The translations under genes were made by a program, and so were the position numbers. 64,000 nt of DNA, taken from contig JAHLKV010000005.1 of NCBI GenBank assembly GCA_020444475.1, positions 62,001 to 126,000 on the forward strand, given 5' to 3'. This stretch comes from a bacterium. GTDB taxonomy: Bacteria > Zixibacteria > MSB-5A5 > GN15 > FEB-12. The number at the start of each line of letters is the position of its first letter. The first letter of the stretch is position 1. The notes beneath the pieces are model-generated. The model saw nothing but the letters and a program-made list of their open reading frames with translations, was not told where the DNA came from and did no database searches. Below, piece after piece: positions 15,659 through 23,290 of this stretch.

Positions 15659-16156
15659 ATGCTGAAACGGAACCTGATCCTGCTGATCGTGTGCACCTGT
15701 GGTCTGACCCTGTTTGCCGGTCCGGCCAACGCGCAGGAAAACACCAAGCCCCTTCAACTGTCACTGCTGGCACCGGTTCAGCTATTCGATGAATCAAACG
15801 CGATTGCGGGCATCCGTTTGAGCCTGCTCTACGGTCGCAACGTCAGCGTCAGCGGGCTCGACTGGGGACTTATAAACCACACGACCGAGGGACGCTCCAT
15901 GGGAGTACAATTCGGTCTGGTTGGTCTGGCCGATGGCGACTTTGTCGGCTGGCAGGATAACTTTGTCAATGTGATCAAAGGTGATTTCGAGGGCTTCCAA
16001 TGGGGGGCGGTCAACTATGCCAACAATGGCAGCGGCCTGCAACTCGGGCTGGTAAACTACGCTCGCACCATGAAGGGACTGCAGATCGGATTGGTCAATA
16101 TCATCAAACAGGGCGGCCAGTTCCCGGTCTTTCCAATCGTCAACTGGTCATTCTGA
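15659..16156 (+). CDS. Exported surface-repeat protein (LA_2272-like)
   Basis: A 165-residue exported protein with a Sec signal peptide ([20 protein letters not shown], then GPANAQ). The mature part holds tandem Gly/Leu/Asn repeats of about 20 residues: [43 protein letters not shown]. This is the pattern of the LA_2272-type surface-repeat family, whose role is unknown; the repeats probably build a beta-solenoid or beta-barrel surface. ATG 15659 has GGAGG 7 bases upstream; the longer open frame back to 15473 runs through repeats. The gene is bracketed on both sides by family A hairpins. Confidence 0.85.
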   Translation: MLKRNLILLIVCTCGLTLFAGPANAQENTKPLQLSLLAPVQLFDESNAIAGIRLSLLYGRNVSVSGLDWGLINHTTEGRSMGVQFGLVGLADGDFVGWQDNFVNVIKGDFEGFQWGAVNYANNGSGLQLGLVNYARTMKGLQIGLVNIIKQGGQFPVFPIVNWSF

Positions 16157-16170
16157 CCCTGCCTTGCAGG

Positions 16171-16298
16171 GCTGAGTGGCCCACCCTTTGGGCTGGGTGG
16201 CCCACCCTTTGGGTGGGTTTCTTCTTCCATCATCTCGCGCGGCAGTCAAACCGGGTCCCTCACCCCGCCGACTGGGTGGCCCACCCTTTGGGTGGGTT
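16171..16298 (+). repeat. Three family A hairpins downstream of the surface-repeat gene
   Basis: CCCACCC-TTT-GGG(C)TGGG at 16180-16197 (imperfect), CCCACCC-TTT-GGGTGGG at 16201-16217 and again at 16280-16296. Each is preceded by GTGG and followed by TTTC, which would give terminator-like structures. Confidence 0.75.
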
Positions 16299-16432
16299 TC
16301 TTCATCCGCTGTTTCTTCTTCCGTCATCTCCCCTGGGACGCTGCCAACGCCACCCACACGGCCGTGTCGCTGGTGGCAAAAGTGATGATGTACTGAGCAA
16401 TCGGGCGGGCTGCGTCGCTAAAACTTGGGTAC

Positions 16433-16450
16433 CCCACCGCTTGCGGTGGG
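16433..16450 (+). repeat. Family A hairpin, GC variant
   Basis: CCCACCGC-TT-GCGGTGGG, preceded by GGGTAC. The same 18 bases recur at 17872-17889, flanking the immunity-gene group on both sides. Confidence 0.7.
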
Positions 16451-16517
16451 CTCGGTCATGCTGATCCACTCGAAGGGTGACGGCTTGGCAGGTTCGCGAA
16501 CCCAGCCGCCCATGTGG

Positions 16518-16991
16518 CTAGTCCGGAAAGTATGGCTCTATGTCGAGCGTGCCTTCCACAAACCGGTTCAGGAAATCTTCGAAGTTGTCCGCGGACTCCT
16601 TTCGATGTCGAGCCGCCTCTTCGGAAGACATACCCTCGAAATCGGTCTCGTGGGTCATCAGGACCACGGGTGAGCGTCCAGCGTCATCGATCACATTGCT
16701 GTCGATGCAGAAGGCATCACCATATTCGGTCGATGCAAAAAACAGGTAACCAAGAGGGAAGATCTCACAACAAGGGACGTAGTCTGCAATTTCCTCTCGA
16801 ATCTCCCGAACGGGGTCGAGACACACGGATTCGATCTCCGCATACGTCTGCGGTTCATAGGACCGATAGAAATCGACCAATTCCGGCGGCATATGAATCG
16901 ACTCGAGATACTCGATATCTTCGGGTTTGGCTGGAGCGAGTTTCACTCCCGAGAGGATCTCGATCCGCTGCGCGATTGATTCGTAGCTCAT
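16518..16991 (-). CDS. SMI1/KNR4 (SUKH) family protein
   Basis: A 157-residue cytoplasmic protein with the SUKH pattern: an N-terminal PAKPEDIEYLESIHMPPELV (IDxxExxLG-like) followed by DFYRSYE and the PLGYLFFASTEYGDAFCID core. SUKH proteins commonly act as immunity proteins against polymorphic toxins. ATG 16991 is preceded by GGAGGGAG. It is the last of three closely spaced leftward genes; the first is an NTF2-fold immunity protein. No toxin gene lies in the window, so its target is unknown. Confidence 0.85.
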   Translation of the reverse strand: MSYESIAQRIEILSGVKLAPAKPEDIEYLESIHMPPELVDFYRSYEPQTYAEIESVCLDPVREIREEIADYVPCCEIFPLGYLFFASTEYGDAFCIDSNVIDDAGRSPVVLMTHETDFEGMSSEEAARHRKESADNFEDFLNRFVEGTLDIEPYFPD

Positions 16992-17076
16992 TTTGTTCTC
17001 CCTCCTGTTACACAACTTGGCCCCCACCCCGCCGCAACGGGCGGTGGGCAGTCCCGGCAATGGAAAACTCTCACCA

Positions 17077-17355
17077 TCAGAAGGTTTCGACCCTTCCGTC
17101 CTTGTGAAAAACGAGATCCCGAGATGGGAAGGTAAAGGACCAGTCCAATCCGGGTCCGCCTATTTCAATATAGATTCGCACCGAGTCGTCGCAAATGTCA
17201 ATCCACCGAACCAGGATATCATATATCTCATTGGCCGCTTGCACCTCGTAGCAATCGGTATCGTTGACATGATGCGAACAGATTTGCGAGTACGGCTTGG
17301 CCGCCCACTTCTCGGCCTCGACCTTCAATATCCGCTCGGCTGTAAGTTTACTCAT
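17077..17355 (-). CDS. Small hypothetical protein in an immunity-type group
   Basis: A 92-residue cytoplasmic protein of unknown family (MSKLTAERILKVEAEKWAAK...). It is acidic, aromatic-rich and contains NEIYDILVRWIDICDDSVRI and a GGPGLDWSFTF segment near the end. ATG 17355 has GGAG 6 bases upstream; the longer frame to 17532 is not supported. It lies between NTF2-fold and SUKH genes with gaps of 58 and 85 bases, so it is probably co-transcribed. By position it may also be an immunity protein, but that is guilt by association only. Confidence 0.65.
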   Translation of the reverse strand: MSKLTAERILKVEAEKWAAKPYSQICSHHVNDTDCYEVQAANEIYDILVRWIDICDDSVRIYIEIGGPGLDWSFTFPSRDLVFHKDGRVETF

Positions 17356-17413
17356 GCGTGACTCCATTGCAGTCTCGGGCGGAGGGGGTTGCAGTGTCCC
17401 TCTCCCGCAAGGT

Positions 17414-17809
17414 CTATTCACCGTGACCGACTCCCAGGACCTTTCCGTCGCGCCTCTGAATCTCGATATACGGCACGCCGCCGAGCATATCAGTGGGAAG
17501 ACTCCCTGCGACCGCCCACACCGAATCACCAATCAACTCCGCGCGAAACGGCCGACGATCGTGGATCTCTTTTCCATAGATCGGAAGCCATACTGCTTCG
17601 GCTATGCGCACCGCCGTTGCCTTGTCGGGAACGCAGCCATCGTCTGGCATGTACATCTCGTTCGGACGGTGGTCGCACGGTGATTGTTTTGTGGCGGATG
17701 CCTGCCCGAAACCAACATCCAGACCGACAAGCGAGATCGAAACAAGAGCACACAGTATGATTACCAACCTGCCGGAGGATGGCTTCTTGAGTTCGGATAT
17801 AATACTCAT
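17414..17809 (-). CDS. NTF2-fold immunity protein, exported
   Basis: A 131-residue protein with an N-terminal signal or membrane segment (about 14-32, VIILCALVSISLVGLDVGFG). The mature part matches the YbbC/YhhH-like NTF2-fold immunity pattern: DKATAVRIAEAVWLPIYGKE, then FRAELIGDSVWAVAGSLP and the ending GGVPYIEIQRRDGKVLGVGH. Family members are associated with polymorphic toxin loci. ATG 17809 is taken as start; the frame could begin at 17839. It is the first gene of the leftward three-gene group ending with the SUKH protein. Confidence 0.85.
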   Translation of the reverse strand: MSIISELKKPSSGRLVIILCALVSISLVGLDVGFGQASATKQSPCDHRPNEMYMPDDGCVPDKATAVRIAEAVWLPIYGKEIHDRRPFRAELIGDSVWAVAGSLPTDMLGGVPYIEIQRRDGKVLGVGHGE

Positions 17810-17871
17810 GGTAAGAGACTCTCTATAAGAAACTGACAAGTCAAGCGACTCTTGCCTCCTAAGACGGGTAC

Positions 17872-17889
17872 CCCACCGCTTGCGGTGGG
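17872..17889 (+). repeat. Family A hairpin, GC variant
   Basis: CCCACCGC-TT-GCGGTGGG preceded by GGGTAC and followed by CAGGGTCATGAT-like sequence, matching the copy at 16433-16450 (followed by CTCGGTCATG). The two copies bracket the three-gene immunity group. Confidence 0.7.
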
Positions 17890-18001
17890 CAGGGTCATGA
17901 TGAACTTCTTGCCGGGCGACCCCCGACAGACGATTGCGGAACGTACGTCAGTTCTTCGACCCGGTCATGTTTATCGATAGTGTACACTGGTTCTCCCCGC
18001 T

Positions 18002-18126
18002 TGGGTGGCCCACCATTTATGGTGGGTGGCTCGCCGCACATCACACGCTCGGGTGGCCCACCATTTGTGGTGCGTGGCTCGCCGTACATCACACGCTTGG
18101 GTGGCCCACCATTTATGGTGGGTTCC
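18002..18126 (+). repeat. 48-base tandem array of family A hairpins, AT variant
   Basis: Three units start 48 bases apart, with hairpins at 18009-18026 (CCCACCAT-TT-ATGGTGGG), 18057-18074 (degenerate right arm GTGGTGCG) and 18105-18122 (perfect). Between hairpins lies GGCTCGCCGCACATCACACG or a near copy. Confidence 0.85.
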
Positions 18127-18250
18127 TCGCTGTCCTTCGCACACAAACACGACGGCCTGTCGCCCGAAAGCAACAGGCCGCCGATTCGTACAGCCGGTCG
18201 GCGCCAATCGCCGAAACGACCGGGCCGATGGTTGTCGCGCCCCCGCGTCG

Positions 18251-18613
18251 TTAGTCGCCAAACAGGCGACTGATTATACTGATCTCGGTCGGTTCGATTC
18301 GCGTGAAGTGGAAGCCGGTATGATAGAGTCCGTCTTCCGCGTTTTGTGCCGTCCAGACCGGCCGGGCATAGAGAGTGATCGAATCCCGACCATCGACATT
18401 CTTCGGCAATTCGATCCGTATGTCATACATCAGGGCAATATCGACCGGCTCGCCCGATACAATCATCATGCCCTCCGCAGAGACATCGGCCAAATGACCG
18501 AGCAGGCTGTTCGTTCGGTCATCGTAGACCGCGAAAAAACCGCGCCTGGTCCGTTTGCCCGACGTGAAATAATCCGCAGTCGGTTTCCGTCCCAGTTTCC
18601 GTCGTTCGTCCAT
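18251..18613 (-). CDS. PilZ-domain protein
   Basis: A 120-residue single-domain protein. The cyclic di-GMP-binding PilZ motifs are visible: an N-terminal arginine box (DERRKLGRKPTADY) and DVSAEGM, the D/NxSxxG motif. It should be cytoplasmic and act as a c-di-GMP effector. I chose ATG 18613 (MDERRK), which has a G-rich site (GGGGGG) upstream and starts as such proteins usually do; ATG 18676 would add 21 residues. It is a monocistronic gene, divergent from the DUF2179 gene. The only other candidate c-di-GMP-linked protein in the window is the MshEN/HD protein at 7.6 kb. Confidence 0.82.
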   Translation of the reverse strand: MDERRKLGRKPTADYFTSGKRTRRGFFAVYDDRTNSLLGHLADVSAEGMMIVSGEPVDIALMYDIRIELPKNVDGRDSITLYARPVWTAQNAEDGLYHTGFHFTRIEPTEISIISRLFGD

Positions 18614-18845
18614 GGTGCCCCCCAAGGCGCTATGATCGAGTTGTGGATTGGTATTGATTTTGTTCGATAGCCGCATGCATCCCCACTTGGATATCGATAA
18701 GTTAATCTATTATACCTAGTTTCGGTCGTCAAGGATGGATTCATGAGCCCGCCAGGAAATCTCGGGGACGACACATTTCCCTTGCCCCCGGGCGGATCAG
18801 ACATAGCTTACGCCGTCGACAAGAAGCTTCGTACAATAGAGAGAA

Positions 18846-19454
18846 ATGATGCCGTTGTTAGCCCTGTTCTCCATGCCTGAGCTGCCGTGGTTCGTGATCC
18901 CGGTGCTCATCTTTCTGGCGCGTATTCTCGATGTCTCGATCGGGACAATCCGCATCATCCTGGTCGCGCGCGATATGCGGGCGGTCGCCAGCATAATGGG
19001 ATTTTTCGAGGTGCTGATCTGGCTGCTGGCAATCAGTCAGATCATGCAGAATCTGACCAGCTGGGAAAACTATCTCGCCTATGCGGCGGGGTTCGCGATG
19101 GGGACCTGGGTGGGGATGACGATCGAGCGCAAGCTGGCGATCGGTACCCAGCTCGTGCGCGTGATTGTCGCGGAGAAGGCCGATGATCTTCTCGAGCGGC
19201 TGATCCTTCAGGGCTACCAGGTGACGCACATTCTCGCCGAGGGTGGGTTCGGGCCGGTGACGGTGATCTTTCTGATCGTACGGCGCGCGGAGCTGCAGAA
19301 AGTGATCACGACCATCAAGAACTTCGATCCGAACGCGTTTTACACCATCGAAGATGTTCGCGCGGCTCGCCACAGCACGGTGACCCCGGGGAAACAGAAG
19401 GGGTGGCTGCCGCGCGTGCTGGGCCCGTTCCAGTGGTGGCGCAAGGGGAAGTGA
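18846..19454 (+). CDS. UPF0316/DUF2179 membrane protein
   Basis: A 202-residue protein with three membrane helices in the first 95 residues (WFVIPVLIFLARILDVSIGT, MGFFEVLIWLLAISQIMQNL, YLAYAAGFAMGTWVGMTIER). A cytoplasmic DUF2179-like domain follows (LVRVIVAEKADDLLERLILQ, YQVTHILAEGGFGPVTVIFL). This arrangement is that of the UPF0316 (DUF5698 plus DUF2179) family, of unknown function. The ATG 18846 ribosome site is weak (AGAG). The gene ends 23 bases before the stop of the convergent outer-membrane protein gene. Confidence 0.88.
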   Translation: MMPLLALFSMPELPWFVIPVLIFLARILDVSIGTIRIILVARDMRAVASIMGFFEVLIWLLAISQIMQNLTSWENYLAYAAGFAMGTWVGMTIERKLAIGTQLVRVIVAEKADDLLERLILQGYQVTHILAEGGFGPVTVIFLIVRRAELQKVITTIKNFDPNAFYTIEDVRAARHSTVTPGKQKGWLPRVLGPFQWWRKGK

Positions 19455-19477
19455 TCCGACGGGTAGGCTTCTTACCG

Positions 19478-20212
19478 CTATTCCTTGCTTGACAGACCGA
19501 ACGAGACCCCGATCATCAGGTAAAGAGTCTCGAAATCGTACGAGACATCACGCGTAAACTCCCGCCCACTGGGATATTCGATATAGGTCAGCTCCAATTC
19601 CGGTCTTATCGGTACATAGGCGAGGTCCACGAAAAGCTTGACACGCGGCGCCACGGCAGCCAACACACCCCCGCGCACCGTGGGACTGAATCCGGATCCG
19701 AGGTCGTAGTAAATGTCGCCATACTGTCCCAGGGGATCGTACACCCCGGTCAGGTACATGTCCGCGCGATCATCGGTGGGCTGGTGGTTGCTGACCCAGG
19801 CAAGGCCGAACCCCGCGTACGGCTGCAAGTCGCTTCGAGAGAATCGAACGCAAACGTCGAGATTGGGCATCATGGTAACTATCGGTACCGAGGGAAGCAC
19901 ACCTTCGGTGGTGTGTGTCCACGAGGTAGTTAAGCCGACTCGAATTGCCACCGGATGCCACTTGATGAATTCGGCGAACGCGCCAAAGCCGACGCCGGCC
20001 TGAGCGTTGTCGTTGCCGTTCTTGCCGAGCGCGCCGATACCCAGTTCGATCGCGATTTCGGTTTTGTGCCGCTTGTGTTGTTTGAGCAACAGGGGATCAT
20101 CGGCCGGCACCCCCGAGGTTTGGCTCAGGACGGCCGAAGCGGCGAAACTGAATAGCCCGACACACAGTGCAACGGCGCGCCCGAAACGGCAGGACATGAC
20201 CAGTCTTCTCAT
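19478..20212 (-). CDS. Outer-membrane beta-barrel protein, probable
   Basis: A 244-residue exported protein with a Sec signal peptide (residues 1-30, AVALCVGLFSFAASAVLSQ). The mature chain alternates hydrophobic and polar residues with many Gly/aromatic strand ends (GVGFGAFAEFIKWHPVAIRV, LQPYAGFGLAWV, VRGGVLAAVAPRVKLFVDLA) and ends in LYLMIGVSFGLSSKE, near the C-terminal signature of small outer-membrane barrels. No family assigned; OmpW/OmpA-barrel-like fold is a guess. ATG 20212 has AAGGGG upstream. Divergent from pgsA. Confidence 0.75.
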   Translation of the reverse strand: MRRLVMSCRFGRAVALCVGLFSFAASAVLSQTSGVPADDPLLLKQHKRHKTEIAIELGIGALGKNGNDNAQAGVGFGAFAEFIKWHPVAIRVGLTTSWTHTTEGVLPSVPIVTMMPNLDVCVRFSRSDLQPYAGFGLAWVSNHQPTDDRADMYLTGVYDPLGQYGDIYYDLGSGFSPTVRGGVLAAVAPRVKLFVDLAYVPIRPELELTYIEYPSGREFTRDVSYDFETLYLMIGVSFGLSSKE

Positions 20213-20328
20213 AACTGCCCCTTATGATTATGGAGACGGAGTGCTACGATGCCTGGTCTAAGGATATGCAGTGATCCGGCGGCGGTCAAGTGGCACATGA
20301 CCGCCCGCGAGGTAGTCCATCCCCTTTC

Positions 20329-20357
20329 TTGACAGGGCTTTGGGGCGGGTGTAGATT
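20329..20357 (+). promoter_or_regulatory. Promoter of the pgsA operon
   Basis: TTGACA (20329-20334), 17 bases, TAGATT (20352-20357). The ATG of pgsA begins only 9 bases after the -10 element, so the mRNA would start within one or two bases of the start codon. No ribosome site is visible between them. Confidence 0.65.
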
Positions 20358-20365
20358 CCCCTGTC

Positions 20366-20953
20366 ATGAATATGCCCAACAAACTCACCCTGCTCCGGGT
20401 TATCCTGGCGCCGATCTTTATGGTGTTCTTCCTGTTCGAGAACTTCTATATGCGCCTGATCGGACTGGGTTTGTTTGTAATCGCCGCCCTGACCGACATG
20501 GCCGACGGCTACTATGCCCGTAAGTTCGGCATTATCACCGGGTTCGGGAAATTTATGGATCCCCTCGCCGACAAGGTACTGGTCAGTTCGGCGCTGGTCT
20601 CGTTTATCGCACTCGGCTTTGTCTCGGCCATTCCGGTCATGCTGATTATCGGCCGGGAGTTTTTTATCACCGGCCTTCGCCTGCTGGCCGCCTACCGCGG
20701 TGTCGTTATTCCGCCGAGCTGGCCGGCCAAAGTGAAGACATTCCTCCAGATGGTGGTGGTCGGGGTCGTCATGGCGTACATATGTCTGCTGACAACCTTC
20801 ACACACTATCAGTCCGACGCCCTGCACCTTCTGGAGTTCGACTATCGACTGTATTTCAATTACCTGCTCTGGTTTACGGCGGCCTGGACGGTGTGGACGG
20901 GGATCGACTATGTCATCAAGTACACGTATCTCATCAAGACGGCGCTGAAGTGA
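20366..20953 (+). CDS. pgsA: CDP-diacylglycerol-glycerol-3-phosphate 3-phosphatidyltransferase
   Basis: Inner-membrane enzyme that makes phosphatidylglycerol phosphate from CDP-diacylglycerol and glycerol 3-phosphate, 195 residues. The CDP-alcohol phosphotransferase motif is complete: Asp44, Asp47-Gly, Ala-Arg (51-52), Gly59/61, Asp65 and Asp69 (TDMADGYYARKFG, then KFMDPLADK). Several membrane helices follow. It is the first gene of an operon with pgpA (4-base overlap), the next enzyme of the same pathway. The predicted promoter lies immediately upstream. Confidence 0.95.
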   Translation: MNMPNKLTLLRVILAPIFMVFFLFENFYMRLIGLGLFVIAALTDMADGYYARKFGIITGFGKFMDPLADKVLVSSALVSFIALGFVSAIPVMLIIGREFFITGLRLLAAYRGVVIPPSWPAKVKTFLQMVVVGVVMAYICLLTTFTHYQSDALHLLEFDYRLYFNYLLWFTAAWTVWTGIDYVIKYTYLIKTALK

Positions 20954-21417
20954 GCAGGTCGATGCGGGACAGTTTCGTCACGGCGGTCGCCACCGGAGCG
21001 TATTCAGGCTTCACGCCGATCTATGCGGGGACATTCGGGACGATTCCGCCGGCGCTGATCACGTTTTTTCTCATCCGCGACCAGCTTCCGATAGCAATCG
21101 CCGCCGCCGTGGTGACGATTGTGATATCCGTCTGGGCGGCAGGCGAGGCGGAGAAACTGCTGGGGCATGATTCGAAGAAAATCGTAATCGATGAATGGGC
21201 GGGGTGGTTCATCTCGGTGTTGTATGTCCCGGTGACGTGGCAGCATCTGTTGATCGCATTTGTTGCCTTTCGGTTTTTCGACGCCGTCAAGATCTGGCCG
21301 GCCCGGCGCCTGGAGAGCCTTCCGGGTGGCTGGGGAGTGACGGCCGATGATATCGCGGCCGGGGTGCAGGCGTGTATCGTGACGCATGTGGTGATTCAGG
21401 TGATAGAGTGGTTGTAG
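20950..21417 (+). CDS. pgpA: Phosphatidylglycerophosphatase A
   Basis: Membrane lipid phosphatase that turns phosphatidylglycerol phosphate into phosphatidylglycerol, 155 residues. Family signatures: GTFGTIPPAL near the start, IVIDEWAGWFISVLYVP in the middle and FRFFDAVKIWPARRLESLPG plus GWGVTADDIAAG near the end. GTG 20950 overlaps the pgsA stop as GTGA, suggesting translational coupling; ATG 20962 is an alternative that loses four residues. It completes the pathway step started by pgsA. Confidence 0.92.
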   Translation: MSRSMRDSFVTAVATGAYSGFTPIYAGTFGTIPPALITFFLIRDQLPIAIAAAVVTIVISVWAAGEAEKLLGHDSKKIVIDEWAGWFISVLYVPVTWQHLLIAFVAFRFFDAVKIWPARRLESLPGGWGVTADDIAAGVQACIVTHVVIQVIEWL

Positions 21418-21445
21418 GACGTTTCGGATAACATAGAAAGACACA

Positions 21446-22687
21446 ATGGAAGTAGAACTGATTACGATCGGCGACGAGATAATCACCGGTCACACGATAG
21501 ACACCAACGCCGCGTATATGGCGACGCGGCTGGTCGATAACGGATTTGTCGTTCGCTATCGCACGTCGGTCGGTGACAACGCCGAGGATATGGAGGAGGC
21601 GTTTCGGCAGGCGCTCAAGCGGGTTGATATCGTCCTTACAACCGGCGGTCTGGGGCCGACCGATGATGATATCACCAAGCGCTCGATCGTAAAAGTCTTC
21701 AAGCGGAATTTGATTTTCCACGAGGACGTGCTCGAAGATATCCGCGCGCGGTACGCCAGGCGGGGGATCGAGATGCCGGCGATCAACCAGAACCAGGCGC
21801 TACTGCCGCAGGGAGCGACGTTCTTTCCGAACGCCAACGGATCAGCGGTGGGCATTTGTATCGCCGAGCAGGGACGGATATTCATCTCCCTGCCGGGGGT
21901 GCCGTTCGAGATGCGGCAGATTCTCGATGATCATGTCATTCCGTACCTTCGCGGCGTGGGGGATCGCCACGCTCTCAAAGTCATCAAGGTGCGCACAACC
22001 GGAATAATCGAATCGAAAATCGCCGAGATCATAGTGGGTGAGCTGAAGCTGGAGCCGGGCGTACGGTTGGCGTACCTGCCGGGCTATCGCGGTGTCGATC
22101 TGCGCGTGATCGCATCGGGTGAAACGCAGGATGAAGCGGATGAAAAGGCGCGGGGGCTGGTGCGGTTTCTCGAAGAGAAGGTCGGCGACTACGTGTACGG
22201 CTACGATGAGGATACACTGGATGAAGTGGTCGGGCAGCTGCTGAAAGACAACGACCGGACCCTGTCGGTGGCCGAGTCGTGCACCGCGGGGTTGCTCGGC
22301 GCCGCGATTACATCGGTACACGGAGCTTCGGTCTATTTCAAGGGCGGGGTGCTGGCGTACGCCAACGATGTGAAGATTCGACAGCTCGGTGTACCGGCTG
22401 ACATCATCGAACAGCATGGCGCGGTTTCCGAAGAGTGCGCGATTGCGATGGCGGCCGGGTGCCGGGAGCGGTTCGAGACGGATTACGCGCTTTCGATAAC
22501 CGGTATTGCCGGACCGGACGGCGGCACCGACGAGAAACCGGTGGGGACGGTCTGGATCGGACTGGCCACCGCCCGCGAACAACGCGCCAGGTGTCTGCAC
22601 CTGGGGGGACTTCGCGATGCTATCCGCAAACGCTCGGTGTTTGGCGCCCTGGAGATGCTTCGGCGGGAGATACTGGATATCTCATGA
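21446..22687 (+). CDS. cinA: CinA family protein, nicotinamide-nucleotide amidase
   Basis: A 413-residue two-domain protein. Residues 1-170 are the MoCF-like COG1058 domain (ELITIGDEIITGHTIDTNAA, VLTTGGLGPTDDDITK), with ADP-ribose pyrophosphatase activity in some members. Residues about 255-413 are the PncC deamidase domain (VAESCTAGLLGAAITSV, then ALSITGIAGPDGGTDEKPVG and VWIGLA), which recycles NMN to NaMN. It sits between pgpA and thpR, the usual neighbourhood in many bacteria; recA, often also here, is about 6 kb away on the other strand. Its stop overlaps the thpR start. Confidence 0.95.
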   Translation: MEVELITIGDEIITGHTIDTNAAYMATRLVDNGFVVRYRTSVGDNAEDMEEAFRQALKRVDIVLTTGGLGPTDDDITKRSIVKVFKRNLIFHEDVLEDIRARYARRGIEMPAINQNQALLPQGATFFPNANGSAVGICIAEQGRIFISLPGVPFEMRQILDDHVIPYLRGVGDRHALKVIKVRTTGIIESKIAEIIVGELKLEPGVRLAYLPGYRGVDLRVIASGETQDEADEKARGLVRFLEEKVGDYVYGYDEDTLDEVVGQLLKDNDRTLSVAESCTAGLLGAAITSVHGASVYFKGGVLAYANDVKIRQLGVPADIIEQHGAVSEECAIAMAAGCRERFETDYALSITGIAGPDGGTDEKPVGTVWIGLATAREQRARCLHLGGLRDAIRKRSVFGALEMLRREILDIS

Positions 22688-23286
22688 GTGAGCCGGGTGC
22701 ACAGAAACGTCATCGACTGTTCATCGCCTTGCCGCTTTCGAGCGACGTCGAGCGCGCGCTGGGGCAGATCATTGATGATCTGTCGGTAGCCGGCGCCCGG
22801 GTGAAGTGGGTCGATCCGCGCAATATCCATATGACTGTCAGGTTTCTCGGTGATACCGATGAGCGGTTGATTCCCGATCTCAAGAAACTGATCGACCGCG
22901 TTGTGTCGCATACCCGGTCCGCGCGGGTGTCGATCAGTCGGCTGGGGGCGTTTCCGAATCTGAAGAAGCCGCGCGTGTTCTGGGCGGGGTTGGATCAGGA
23001 GACACCGCTCGAAGGCATTGTGGCGATGGCTGAGGAGATTGAGCGCGGGGTGCAGGCGCTTGGGTTCGAGCCCGAGAGCAAGAGTTTCAAACCGCACCTG
23101 ACACTGGCGCGCGTGAAGTATCCCGACGGGCTCGACCCGCTTTGTCGCGCCGTACACGATTACACTGTTACGCCCATAGATGTTTCGCTGGACCGACTGG
23201 TCCTGTTCAAGTCCACCCTGACGCCCCAGGGACCCGTCTACGACAGACTCCACGAGTCCGTGCTCGGCGCCGAACGATTCGAGTGA
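22684..23286 (+). CDS. thpR: RNA 2',3'-cyclic phosphodiesterase
   Basis: A 200-residue member of the 2H phosphoesterase superfamily (historically 2'-5' RNA ligase). Both HxT/S motifs are present: IHMTVRFLGDTD (about 49-60) and PHLTLARVKYPDG (about 138-150). The start ATG 22684 overlaps the cinA stop by 4 bases (ATGA); the open frame further upstream lies inside cinA. Expected to open 2',3'-cyclic phosphates of RNA; the true substrate in cells is unsettled for the family. Followed after 4 bases by rsmE. Confidence 0.93.
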   Translation: MSEPGAQKRHRLFIALPLSSDVERALGQIIDDLSVAGARVKWVDPRNIHMTVRFLGDTDERLIPDLKKLIDRVVSHTRSARVSISRLGAFPNLKKPRVFWAGLDQETPLEGIVAMAEEIERGVQALGFEPESKSFKPHLTLARVKYPDGLDPLCRAVHDYTVTPIDVSLDRLVLFKSTLTPQGPVYDRLHESVLGAERFE

Positions 23287-23290
23287 GCCG

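Noticed and set aside
15080..15757. Open frame extending recA by about 225 residues at the N-terminus
   Set aside because: It runs through tandem hairpin repeats, the recA start at 15079 gives the normal length, and no relative has such an extension to my knowledge.
18002..18126. CRISPR array
   Set aside because: Only three units, the conserved part is a hairpin within a 48-base tandem repeat, the between-hairpin sequence is itself conserved, and no cas gene is present.
20258..21721. Antisense frames across pgsA, pgpA and cinA
   Set aside because: Composition typical of shadows (His, Arg, Gln rich) and the plus-strand genes are unambiguous.
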